The translations under genes were made by a program, and so were the position numbers. 64,000 nt of DNA from Aulostomus chinensis (taxonomy: Eukaryota; Chordata; Actinopteri; Syngnathiformes; Aulostomidae), in NCBI GenBank assembly GCA_037954235.1, contig JBBMOA010000001.1, positions 31,149,574 to 31,213,573 on the forward strand. The letters are read 5' to 3'. Below, piece by piece: positions 1 through 8,874 of this stretch. Under the pieces are notes generated by a model. That model was not told where the DNA came from and ran no database searches. It saw only the letters and a list, made by a program, of their open reading frames with translations. Within the stretch, counting starts at the first letter, position 1. Each line of letters starts with the position of its first letter.

Positions 1-65
1 GAAAGAAAGAAAGGCCGACCACGGCGGCAACAACAACAACGGTGACCGCCTGTCCCGGCCAGTTG

Positions 66-103
66 GCGGTCTCCTCTTGTGCTGGCCAGCCTGAGGAGAC
101 CGC
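66..103. repeat. Conserved 38 bp hairpin/cruciform in the U1-U2 spacer
   Basis: A perfect 11 bp inverted repeat (GCGGTCTCCTC at 66-76 and GAGGAGACCGC at 93-103) encloses a 16-base loop. The loop itself contains the 10 bp palindrome GCTGGCCAGC at 81-90. The element starts 87 bases past the 3' end of U1 (for example 1548-1585 after the U1 ending at 1461) and recurs after every U1 copy, including the decayed last unit (19340-19377). Its function is unknown. It lies beyond the 3' box, so a termination or chromatin role is only a guess. Confidence 0.8.
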
Positions 104-477
104 GGAGGACGTAGCCTCGATGAGCTCCCAGTATCTCTCACACCTTCCAGCCCTAAATGAAGAGGGCAGGGTTTCTGCCACATTTAGTTGAGGGTCATGG
201 TATCTGACAAGCCCTGAGCTCAGGACAATACATCCACGGCTCGTCTTCGCAGTAAGTGGAATGATACCAGAGAATTCATGCGTGGGAGGAGATCAACTTG
301 GAAAACCCCGACTCCAGGATGAGTCGCTGGCTTGTGGCTTTGAACACCGCTTTGTTTTACTTTGAGTCGCCCCACTAGCATAGCAGGGTGAAGGCACCGA
401 TTGCCTTTGCTTTGGATAGCAGTGGGGACAACCAGTGTGCCAGATGTAGTGTTTATGGCACTGCATTTTGTGTCGCC

Positions 478-494
478 ACCCAAAATGTTGCAGT
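478..494 (+). promoter_or_regulatory. Candidate ZNF143/Staf-like element upstream of U2
   Basis: The bases ACCCAAAATGTTGCAG resemble the Staf/ZNF143 site (core CCCA, AATG, TTGCAG), with two bases missing from the middle. The site lies about 80 bases before U2, nearer than the usual distal element at about -220, so the call is weak. It is repeated in all units. Confidence 0.3.
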
Positions 495-507
495 TCCTGC
501 CCACAGC

Positions 508-526
508 CGCGGCCGGGATTGGCTGT
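508..526 (+). promoter_or_regulatory. Candidate proximal sequence element of U2
   Basis: The hexamer GGCTGT begins exactly 45 bases before the U2 start (521-526). The same hexamer begins exactly 45 bases before the U1 start (1253-1258). Vertebrate snRNA promoters have a SNAPc-binding proximal element ending near -42 to -45, so the shared word at the same distance in two otherwise unrelated upstream regions is good positional evidence. The outer boundary is uncertain. Confidence 0.5.
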
Positions 527-565
527 ACCGGGGGTGCTGGCTCTCACGTCGGGTGGTTGACAGGC

Positions 566-753
566 ATCGCTTCTCGGCCTTTTGGCTAAGATCAAGTGTA
601 GTATCTGTTCTTATCAGTTTAATATCTGGTACGTTCCCTATCCGCGAACCATATATTAAATTGCCCATGGAACAGGGAGATGGAACGGGAGCTTGCTCCG
701 TCCTTTCCACGCATCAACCTGGTATTGCAGTGTTTCCAGGAGTGGTGCAATGC
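566..753 (+). ncRNA. RNU2: U2 snRNA copy 1, class A (Sm site lost; probable pseudogene)
   Basis: U2 snRNA pairs with the intron branch site in the nuclear spliceosome. The 5' 80 bases match vertebrate U2 closely, including the branch-site recognition word GUAGUA at RNA positions 33-38 and the stem IIa region. Stem-loops III and IV are also recognisable, the latter with CCUGGUAUUGCAGU. Class A differs from functional U2 in two places: the Sm site is replaced by GCCCATGG (663-670) where five U residues are expected, and stem IIb reads GUUCCC/GCGAAC, breaking one pair. Without an Sm site normal snRNP assembly is unlikely. The downstream spacer has the class A markers (T at the GGGTCCC site, A in CAGGAGC, A in GTCCACTG). 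Confidence 0.9.
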
Positions 754-766
754 CCCGCATTTCTCG

Positions 767-782
767 TCGGAAATAAAACAAG
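767..782 (+). promoter_or_regulatory. Candidate U2 3' box
   Basis: An A-rich stretch (GTCGGAAATAAAACAAG) begins about 14 bases after the U2 end. It resembles the snRNA 3' box consensus GTTT-N-AAARNNAGA, which directs Integrator-dependent 3' end formation. The match is only partial. It is present after every U2 copy. Confidence 0.4.
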
Positions 783-1239
783 CCTCCGCCAGGCACTCGC
801 TCACCTGCTCCACCCAAAGCCGGACCAGGGTTCTCCTCCTGCACTGCAGCTTTTCCTCAGCCTGCGGCCGCAATGGCCTTCCAGGAACAGTGCGGGTCCC
901 TCCCCTTTTGTCAGGAGCAAATCCCGTGCTCTTCAGGCCAACTCTCGAGTGCTGCACATGAGGCCGGGGCTGGATTTCCGCCCGCGCTGCCGCTGGGCGT
1001 CAAGTTGTGGCTCCGTTTGCACTCCAGATAAGGATGGAGGTCCACTGACGGCACTGCTCTCGGAGCCTTTCCCAAAAGTCTTTGGAATGCACTCTGAAAG
1101 ACCTGAACCTTCAATGTGCCTGAGCTTCCCGGGCTTGGGATATCCGACATCCGGCATCGTTGTGAGAAACAAAGGGGGCTGCGCACGCGGCAGATTGGCA
1201 CAAGGTAGGAAAGATCAGGCGCTGTGTCGGCCTCCCTGC

Positions 1240-1258
1240 CTGTCAGTCAGAAGGCTGT
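1240..1258 (+). promoter_or_regulatory. Candidate proximal sequence element of U1
   Basis: GGCTGT begins 45 bases upstream of the U1 start at 1298, exactly as in U2. The bases before it (CAGTCAGAA) have the AG-rich look of vertebrate proximal elements. It recurs in all units. Copies 5, 6 and 7 differ downstream, with GCTGATG instead of GCTCATG. Confidence 0.5.
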
Positions 1259-1297
1259 GTCCCTGGAGCTCATGTCTGTTCCTAAGCTCAGCGAGTC

Positions 1298-1461
1298 ATA
1301 CTTACCTGGCAGGGGAGATACCATGATCAGCAAGGTGGTTCTCCCCGGGTGAGGCTCAGCCATTGCACTGGGGCTGTGCTGACCCTGGTGAATTCCCCAA
1401 ATGTGGGAATCTCAACTGCATAATTTCTGACAGTGGGGGACTGCGTCCGCGCTCTCCCCTG
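1298..1461 (+). ncRNA. RNU1: U1 snRNA copy 1
   Basis: U1 snRNA recognises the 5' splice site. The gene is 164 bases, the same length as human U1. The 5' end ATACTTACCTGGCAGGGGAG is identical to the human 5' splice-site-pairing region and start of stem I. The U1A-binding loop II keeps ATTGCAC, closed by AGCC/GGCT, a compensated version of the human AUCC/GGAU. Stem IV has a UCCG loop in place of UUCG. Two deviations are shared by all copies: loop I reads GATCAGCAAGG where GAUCACGAAGG is expected, and the Sm region reads AATTTCTGA instead of AAUUUGUGG. Confidence 0.95.
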
Positions 1462-1466
1462 TGATC

Positions 1467-1489
1467 GTGTGAAAAAAGGAAAGAAAGAA
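1467..1489 (+). promoter_or_regulatory. Candidate U1 3' box
   Basis: Six bases after the U1 end the sequence runs GTGTGAAAAAAGG followed by AAAGAAAGA. This fits the snRNA 3' box consensus GTTT-N-AAARNNAGA well (AAAGAAAGA is an exact match to AAARNNAGA), as expected for an Integrator-processed gene. The following GAAA repeats make the exact boundary uncertain. Present after every U1. Confidence 0.6.
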
Positions 1490-2047
1490 AGAAAGGCCGA
1501 CCACGGCGGCAACAACAACAACGGTGACCGCCTGTCCCGGCCAGTTGGCGGTCTCCTCTTGTGCTGGCCAGCCTGAGGAGACCGCGGAGGACGTAGCCTC
1601 GATGAGCTCCCAGTATCTCTCACACCTTCCAGCCCTAAATGAAGAGGGCAGGGTTTCTGCCACATTTAGTTGAGGGTCATGGTATCTGACAAGCCCTGAG
1701 CTCAGGACAATACATCCACGGCTCGTCTTCGCAGTAAGTGGAATGATACCAGAGAATTCATGCGTGGGAGGAGATCAACTTGGAAAACCCCGACTCCAGG
1801 ATGAGTCGCTGGCTTGTGGCTTTGAACACCGCTTTGTTTTACTTTGAGTCGCCCCACTAGCATAGCAGGGTGAAGGCACCGATTGCCTTTGCTTTGGATA
1901 GCAGTGGGGACAACCAGTGTGCCAGATGTAGTGTTTATGGCACTGCATTTTGTGTCGCCACCCAAAATGTTGCAGTTCCTGCCCACAGCCGCGGCCGGGA
2001 TTGGCTGTACCGGGGGTGCTGGCTCTCACGTCGGGTGGCTGACAGGC

Positions 2048-2236
2048 ATCGCTTCTCGGCCTTTTGGCTAAGATCAAGTGTAGTATCTGTTCTTATCAGT
2101 TTAATATCTGGTACGTTCCCTATCCGGGAACCATATATTAAATTGCTTTTTGGAACAGGGAGATGGAACGGGAGCTTGCTCCGTCCTTTCCACGCATCAA
2201 CCTGGTATTGCAGTGTTTCCAGGAGTGGTGCAATGC
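2048..2236 (+). ncRNA. RNU2: U2 snRNA copy 2, class B1 (closest to canonical)
   Basis: This copy keeps every element of a working U2: GUAGUA at RNA positions 33-38, a fully paired stem IIb (GTTCCC/GGGAAC) with the standard UAUCC loop, an Sm site CTTTTTGG at 2146-2153, and stem-loops III and IV. Only copy 13 shares this combination. The spacer after it has a private change (GGGCTCCTCC rather than GGGCCCCTCC). Confidence 0.95.
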
Positions 2237-2780
2237 CCCGCATTTCTCGTCGGAAATAAAACAAGCCTCCGCCAGGCACTCGCTCACCTGCTCCACCCAA
2301 AGCCGGACCAGGGTTCTCCTCCTGCACTGCAGCTTTTCCTCAGCCTGCGGCCGCAATGGCCTTCCAGGAACAGTGCGGGCTCCTCCCCTTTTGTCAGGCG
2401 CAAATCCCGTGCTCTTCAGGCCAACTCTCGAGTGCTGCACATGAGGCCGGGGCTGGATTTCCGCCCGCGCTGCCGCTGGGCGTCAAGTTGTGGCTCCGTT
2501 TGCACTCCAGATAAGGATGGAGGTCCGCTGACGGCACTGCTCTCGGAGCCTTTCCCAAAAGGCTTTGGAATGCACTCTGAAAGACCTGAACCTTCAATGT
2601 GCCTGAGCTTCCCGGGCTTGGGATATCCGACATCCGGCATCGTTGTGAGAAACAAAGGGGGCTGCGCACGCGGCAGATTGGCACAAGGTAGGAAAGATCA
2701 GGCGCTGTGTCGGCCTCCCTGCCTGTCAGTCAGAAGGCTGTGTCCCTGGAGCTCATGTCTGTTCCTAAGCTCAGCGAGTC

Positions 2781-2944
2781 ATACTTACCTGGCAGGGGAG
2801 ATACCATGATCAGCAAGGTGGTTCTCCCCGGGTGAGGCTCAGCCATTGCACTGGGGCTGTGCTGACCCTGGTGAATTCCCCAAATGTGGGAATCTCAACT
2901 GCATAATTTCTGACAGTGGGGGACTGCGTCCGCGCTCTCCCCTG
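2781..2944 (+). ncRNA. RNU1: U1 snRNA copy 2
   Basis: A 164-base gene identical by eye to U1 copy 1, with the 5' splice-site-pairing end, the ATTGCAC loop II and the shared loop I variant. It has the same candidate proximal element 45 bases upstream and the same GAAA-rich 3' box. Confidence 0.95.
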
Positions 2945-3530
2945 TGATCGTGTGAAAAAAGGAAAGAAAGAAAGAAAGGCCGACCACGGCGGCAACAACA
3001 ACAACGGTGACCGCCTGTCCCGGCCAGTTGGCGGTCTCCTCTTGTGCTGGCCAGCCTGAGGAGACCGCGGAGGACGTAGCCTCGATGAGCTCCCAGTATC
3101 TCTCACACCTTCCAGCCCTAAATGAAGAGGGCAGGGTTTCTGCCACATTTAGTTGAGGGTCATGGTATCTGACAAGCCCTGAGCTCAGGACAATACATCC
3201 ACGGCTCGTCTTCGCAGTAAGTGGAATGATACCAGAGAATTCATGCGTGGGAGGAGATCAACTTGGAAAACCCCGACTCCAGGATGAGTCGCTGGCTTGT
3301 GGCTTTGAACACCGCTTTGTTTTACTTTGAGTCGCCCCACTAGCATAGCAGGGTGAAGGCACCGATTGCCTTTGCTTTGGATAGCAGTGGGGACAACCAG
3401 TGTGCCAGATGTAGTGTTTATGGCACTGCATTTTGTGTCGCCACCCAAAATGTTGCAGTTCCTGCCCACAGCCGCGGCCGGGATTGGCTGTACCGGGGGT
3501 GCTGGCTCTCACGTCGGGTGGCTGACAGGC

Positions 3531-3719
3531 ATCGCTTCTCGGCCTTTTGGCTAAGATCAAGTGTAGTATCTGTTCTTATCAGTTTAATATCTGGTACGTT
3601 CCCTATGCGGGAACCATATATTAAATTGCTTTTTGGAACAGGGAGATGGAACGGGAGCTTGCTCCGTCCTTTCCACGCATCAACCTGGTATTGCAGTGTT
3701 TCCAGGAGTGGTGCAATGC
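3531..3719 (+). ncRNA. RNU2: U2 snRNA copy 3, class B2
   Basis: The Sm site CTTTTTGG and the branch-site word GUAGUA are intact, and stem IIb is fully paired. The loop IIb reads UAUGC instead of UAUCC, the class B2 mark. The spacer downstream carries class B markers and a private C-to-T change (CTCCTGTACTGC). Confidence 0.94.
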
Positions 3720-4263
3720 CCCGCATTTCTCGTCGGAAATAAAACAAGCCTCCGCCAGGCACTCGCTCACCTGCTCCACCCAAAGCCGGACCAGGGTTCT
3801 CCTCCTGTACTGCAGCTTTTCCTCAGCCTGCGGCCGCAATGGCCTTCCAGGAACAGTGCGGGCCCCTCCCCTTTTGTCAGGCGCAAATCCCGTGCTCTTC
3901 AGGCCAACTCTCGAGTGCTGCACATGAGGCCGGGGCTGGATTTCCGCCCGCGCTGCCGCTGGGCGTCAAGTTGTGGCTCCGTTTGCACTCCAGATAAGGA
4001 TGGAGGTCCGCTGACGGCACTGCTCTCTGAGCCTTTCCCAAAAGGCTTTGGAATGCACTCTGAAAGACCTGAACCTTCAATGTGCCTGAGCTTCCCGGGC
4101 TTGGGATATCCGACATCCGGCATCGTTGTGAGAAACAAAGGGGGCTGCGCACGCGGCAGATTGGCACAAGGTAGGAAAGATCAGGCGCTGTGTCGGCCTC
4201 CCTGCCTGTCAGTCAGAAGGCTGTGTCCCTGGAGCTCATGTCTGTTCCTAAGCTCAGCGAGTC

Positions 4264-4427
4264 ATACTTACCTGGCAGGGGAGATACCATGATCAGCAAG
4301 GTGGTTCTCCCCGGGTGAGGCTCAGCCATTGCACTGGGGCTGTGCTGACCCTGGTGAATTCCCCAAATGTGGGAATCTCAACTGCATAATTTCTGACAGT
4401 GGGGGACTGCGTCCGCGCTCTCCCCTG
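4264..4427 (+). ncRNA. RNU1: U1 snRNA copy 3
   Basis: A 164-base gene identical by eye to the other U1 copies in all four stem-loops and both protein-binding loops. Flanks are as in copy 1. Confidence 0.95.
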
Positions 4428-5013
4428 TGATCGTGTGAAAAAAGGAAAGAAAGAAAGAAAGGCCGACCACGGCGGCAACAACAACAACGGTGACCGCCTG
4501 TCCCGGCCAGTTGGCGGTCTCCTCTTGTGCTGGCCAGCCTGAGGAGACCGCGGAGGACGTAGCCTCGATGAGCTCCCAGTATCTCTCACACCTTCCAGCC
4601 CTAAATGAAGAGGGCAGGGTTTCTGCCACATTTAGTTGAGGGTCATGGTATCTGACAAGCCCTGAGCTCAGGACAATACATCCACGGCTCGTCTTCGCAG
4701 TAAGTGGAATGATACCAGAGAATTCATGCGTGGGAGGAGATCAACTTGGAAAACCCCGACTCCAGGATGAGTCGCTGGCTTGTGGCTTTGAACACCGCTT
4801 TGTTTTACTTTGAGTCGCCCCACTAGCATAGCAGGGTGAAGGCACCGATTGCCTTTGCTTTGGATAGCAGTGGGGACAACCAGTGTGCCAGATGTAGTGT
4901 TTATGGCACTGCATTTTGTGTCGCCACCCAAAATGTTGCAGTTCCTGCCCACAGCCGCGGCCGGGATTGGCTGTACCGGGGGTGCTGGCTCTCACGTCGG
5001 GTGGCTGACAGGC

Positions 5014-5202
5014 ATCGCTTCTCGGCCTTTTGGCTAAGATCAAGTGTAGTATCTGTTCTTATCAGTTTAATATCTGGTACGTTCCCTATGCGGGAACCAT
5101 ATATTAAATTGCTTTTTGGAACAGGGAGATGGAACGGGAGCTTGCTCCGTCCTTTCCACGCATCAACCTGGTATTGCAGTGTTTCCAGGAGTGGTGCAAT
5201 GC
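5014..5202 (+). ncRNA. RNU2: U2 snRNA copy 4, class B2
   Basis: Intact GUAGUA, paired stem IIb with the UAUGC loop, and an intact CTTTTTGG Sm site. Its spacer has the common class B markers (C, C, G, then CTCTGAGCC), the same set later found behind copies 5, 7 and 9. Confidence 0.94.
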
Positions 5203-5746
5203 CCCGCATTTCTCGTCGGAAATAAAACAAGCCTCCGCCAGGCACTCGCTCACCTGCTCCACCCAAAGCCGGACCAGGGTTCTCCTCCTGCACTGCAGCT
5301 TTTCCTCAGCCTGCGGCCGCAATGGCCTTCCAGGAACAGTGCGGGCCCCTCCCCTTTTGTCAGGCGCAAATCCCGTGCTCTTCAGGCCAACTCTCGAGTG
5401 CTGCACATGAGGCCGGGGCTGGATTTCCGCCCGCGCTGCCGCTGGGCGTCAAGTTGTGGCTCCGTTTGCACTCCAGATAAGGATGGAGGTCCGCTGACGG
5501 CACTGCTCTCTGAGCCTTTCCCAAAAGGCTTTGGAATGCACTCTGAAAGACCTGAACCTTCAATGTGCCTGAGCTTCCCGGGCTTGGGATATCCGACATC
5601 CGGCATCGTTGTGAGAAACAAAGGGGGCTGCGCACGCGGCAGATTGGCACAAGGTAGGAAAGATCAGGCGCTGTGTCGGCCTCCCTGCCTGTCAGTCAGA
5701 AGGCTGTGTCCCTGGAGCTCATGTCTGTTCCTAAGCTCAGCGAGTC

Positions 5747-5910
5747 ATACTTACCTGGCAGGGGAGATACCATGATCAGCAAGGTGGTTCTCCCCGGGTG
5801 AGGCTCAGCCATTGCACTGGGGCTGTGCTGACCCTGGTGAATTCCCCAAATGTGGGAATCTCAACTGCATAATTTCTGACAGTGGGGGACTGCGTCCGCG
5901 CTCTCCCCTG
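5747..5910 (+). ncRNA. RNU1: U1 snRNA copy 4
   Basis: A 164-base gene identical by eye to the other U1 copies, with the same promoter word at -45 and the same 3' box. Confidence 0.95.
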
Positions 5911-6496
5911 TGATCGTGTGAAAAAAGGAAAGAAAGAAAGAAAGGCCGACCACGGCGGCAACAACAACAACGGTGACCGCCTGTCCCGGCCAGTTGGCGG
6001 TCTCCTCTTGTGCTGGCCAGCCTGAGGAGACCGCGGAGGACGTAGCCTCGATGAGCTCCCAGTATCTCTCACACCTTCCAGCCCTAAATGAAGAGGGCAG
6101 GGTTTCTGCCACATTTAGTTGAGGGTCATGGTATCTGACAAGCCCTGAGCTCAGGACAATACATCCACGGCTCGTCTTCGCAGTAAGTGGAATGATACCA
6201 GAGAATTCATGCGTGGGAGGAGATCAACTTGGAAAACCCCGACTCCAGGATGAGTCGCTGGCTTGTGGCTTTGAACACCGCTTTGTTTTACTTTGAGTCG
6301 CCCCACTAGCATAGCAGGGTGAAGGCACCGATTGCCTTTGCTTTGGATAGCAGTGGGGACAACCAGTGTGCCAGATGTAGTGTTTATGGCACTGCATTTT
6401 GTGTCGCCACCCAAAATGTTGCAGTTCCTGCCCACAGCCGCGGCCGGGATTGGCTGTACCGGGGGTGCTGGCTCTCACGTCGGGTGGTTGACAGGC

Positions 6497-6684
6497 ATCG
6501 CTTCTCGGCCTTTTGGCTAAGATCAAGTGTAGTATCTGTTCTTATCAGTTTAATATCTGGTACGTTCCCTATCCGCGAACCATATATTAAATTGCCCATG
6601 GAACAGGGAGATGGAACGGGAGCTTGCTCCGTCCTTTCCACGCATCAACCTGGTATTGCAGTGTTTCCAGGAGTGGTGCAATGC
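6497..6684 (+). ncRNA. RNU2: U2 snRNA copy 5, class A in a recombinant unit
   Basis: This gene has the class A defects: GCCCATGG in place of the Sm site, and GCGAAC breaking stem IIb. The T just before the gene (GGGTGGTTGACAGG) is also class A. The spacer after it instead carries class B markers (GGGCCCC, CAGGCGC, GTCCGCTG, CTCTGAGCC). The unit therefore switches from A to B between the 3' part of U2 and about 6825, a crossover or gene conversion product. Probably non-functional because the Sm site is missing. Confidence 0.9.
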
Positions 6685-7228
6685 CCCGCATTTCTCGTCG
6701 GAAATAAAACAAGCCTCCGCCAGGCACTCGCTCACCTGCTCCACCCAAAGCCGGACCAGGGTTCTCCTCCTGCACTGCAGCTTTTCCTCAGCCTGCGGCC
6801 GCAATGGCCTTCCAGGAACAGTGCGGGCCCCTCCCCTTTTGTCAGGCGCAAATCCCGTGCTCTTCAGGCCAACTCTCGAGTGCTGCACATGAGGCCGGGG
6901 CTGGATTTCCGCCCGCGCTGCCGCTGGGCGTCAAGTTGTGGCTCCGTTTGCACTCCAGATAAGGATGGAGGTCCGCTGACGGCACTGCTCTCTGAGCCTT
7001 TCCCAAAAGGCTTTGGAATGCACTCTGAAAGACCTGAACCTTCAATGTGCCTGAGCTTCCCGGGCTTGGGATATCCGACATCCGGCATCGTTGTGAGAAA
7101 CAAAGGGGGCTGCGCACGCGGCAGATTGGCACAAGGTAGGAAAGATCAGGCGCTGTGTCGGCCTCCCTGCCTGTCAGTCAGAAGGCTGTGTCCCTGGAGC
7201 TGATGTCTGTTCCTAAGCTCAGCGAGTC

Positions 7229-7392
7229 ATACTTACCTGGCAGGGGAGATACCATGATCAGCAAGGTGGTTCTCCCCGGGTGAGGCTCAGCCATTGCACT
7301 GGGGCTGTGCTGACCCTGGTGAATTCCCCAAATGTGGGAATCTCAACTGCATAATTTCTGACAGTGGGGGACTGCGTCCGCGCTCTCCCCTG
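7229..7392 (+). ncRNA. RNU1: U1 snRNA copy 5
   Basis: A 164-base gene identical by eye to the other U1 copies. About 28 bases upstream it has GCTGATG, a variant shared only with copies 6 and 7, which marks these three adjacent units as recently related. Confidence 0.95.
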
Positions 7393-7978
7393 TGATCGTG
7401 TGAAAAAAGGAAAGAAAGAAAGAAAGGCCGACCACGGCGGCAACAACAACAACGGTGACCGCCTGTCCCGGCCAGTTGGCGGTCTCCTCTTGTGCTGGCC
7501 AGCCTGAGGAGACCGCGGAGGACGTAGCCTCGATGAGCTCCCAGTATCTCTCACACCTTCCAGCCCTAAATGAAGAGGGCAGGGTTTCTGCCACATTTAG
7601 TTGAGGGTCATGGTATCTGACAAGCCCTGAGCTCAGGACAATACATCCACGGCTCGTCTTCGCAGTAAGTGGAATGATACCAGAGAATTCATGCGTGGGA
7701 GGAGATCAACTTGGAAAACCCCGACTCCAGGATGAGTCGCTGGCTTGTGGCTTTGAACACCGCTTTGTTTTACTTTGAGTCGCCCCACTAGCATAGCAGG
7801 GTGAAGGCACCGATTGCCTTTGCTTTGGATAGCAGTGGGGACAACCAGTGTGCCAGATGTAGTGTTTATGGCACTGCATTTTGTGTCGCCACCCAAAATG
7901 TTGCAGTTCCTGCCCACAGCCGCGGCCGGGATTGGCTGTACCGGGGGTGCTGGCTCTCACGTCGGGTGGTTGACAGGC

Positions 7979-8166
7979 ATCGCTTCTCGGCCTTTTGGCT
8001 AAGATCAAGTGTAGTATCTGTTCTTATCAGTTTAATATCTGGTACGTTCCCTATCCGCGAACCATATATTAAATTGCCCATGGAACAGGGAGATGGAACG
8101 GGAGCTTGCTCCGTCCTTTCCACGCATCAACCTGGTATTGCAGTGTTTCCAGGAGTGGTGCAATGC
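7979..8166 (+). ncRNA. RNU2: U2 snRNA copy 6, class A (probable pseudogene)
   Basis: Class A gene with no U-rich Sm site (GCCCATGG) and a broken stem IIb pair; the 5' region with GUAGUA is intact. Its spacer is full class A with AAAAGACTTT, as in copies 8 and 10, whereas copy 1 has AAAAGTCTTT. Confidence 0.9.
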
Positions 8167-8710
8167 CCCGCATTTCTCGTCGGAAATAAAACAAGCCTCC
8201 GCCAGGCACTCGCTCACCTGCTCCACCCAAAGCCGGACCAGGGTTCTCCTCCTGCACTGCAGCTTTTCCTCAGCCTGCGGCCGCAATGGCCTTCCAGGAA
8301 CAGTGCGGGTCCCTCCCCTTTTGTCAGGAGCAAATCCCGTGCTCTTCAGGCCAACTCTCGAGTGCTGCACATGAGGCCGGGGCTGGATTTCCGCCCGCGC
8401 TGCCGCTGGGCGTCAAGTTGTGGCTCCGTTTGCACTCCAGATAAGGATGGAGGTCCACTGACGGCACTGCTCTCGGAGCCTTTCCCAAAAGACTTTGGAA
8501 TGCACTCTGAAAGACCTGAACCTTCAATGTGCCTGAGCTTCCCGGGCTTGGGATATCCGACATCCGGCATCGTTGTGAGAAACAAAGGGGGCTGCGCACG
8601 CGGCAGATTGGCACAAGGTAGGAAAGATCAGGCGCTGTGTCGGCCTCCCTGCCTGTCAGTCAGAAGGCTGTGTCCCTGGAGCTGATGTCTGTTCCTAAGC
8701 TCAGCGAGTC

Positions 8711-8874
8711 ATACTTACCTGGCAGGGGAGATACCATGATCAGCAAGGTGGTTCTCCCCGGGTGAGGCTCAGCCATTGCACTGGGGCTGTGCTGACCCTG
8801 GTGAATTCCCCAAATGTGGGAATCTCAACTGCATAATTTCTGACAGTGGGGGACTGCGTCCGCGCTCTCCCCTG
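8711..8874 (+). ncRNA. RNU1: U1 snRNA copy 6
   Basis: A 164-base gene identical by eye to the other U1 copies, with the GCTGATG upstream variant shared with copies 5 and 7. Confidence 0.95.

Larger units (their letters stand above)
1..565 (+). other. U1-to-U2 intergenic spacer (first instance, truncated at left)
   Basis: This spacer starts in a GAAA-rich stretch, passes a CAA trinucleotide run near 28-40, a strong hairpin at 66-103, and ends at the U2 start. I found no U4, U5, U6 or 5S rRNA gene in it. It should hold the U2 upstream control elements. The same roughly 585 bp spacer recurs after every U1 copy, so the later instances are not listed. Open reading frames in it are short and overlap on both strands; they show no recognisable protein similarity. 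Confidence 0.85.
757..1297 (+). other. U2-to-U1 intergenic spacer (representative, unit 1)
   Basis: This spacer follows U2 with an A-rich 3'-box-like stretch, then a GC-rich region with a NotI-type GCGGCCGC near 865-872, and ends with the U1 promoter region. No other RNA gene is recognisable. Most differences between units lie here, so it separates unit families: C or T near 898, A or C near 917, A or G near 1045, and T, A or G near 1079. The same spacer recurs in all 13 units. Long frames crossing U2 and this spacer are not credible genes. Confidence 0.85.

Noticed and set aside
757..1297. Search for 5S rRNA, U4, U5 or U6 in the spacers
   Set aside because: None of their conserved cores (for example the U5 loop I or the U6 ACAGAGA box) could be found by eye.
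388..1326. Long open frame of up to 312 codons in the snRNA units, repeated in the array, with overlapping frames on both strands
   Set aside because: It crosses the U2 gene and spacer, changes length with single SNPs or the one-base class A/B indel, and has no recognisable domain. High GC explains the lack of stops.
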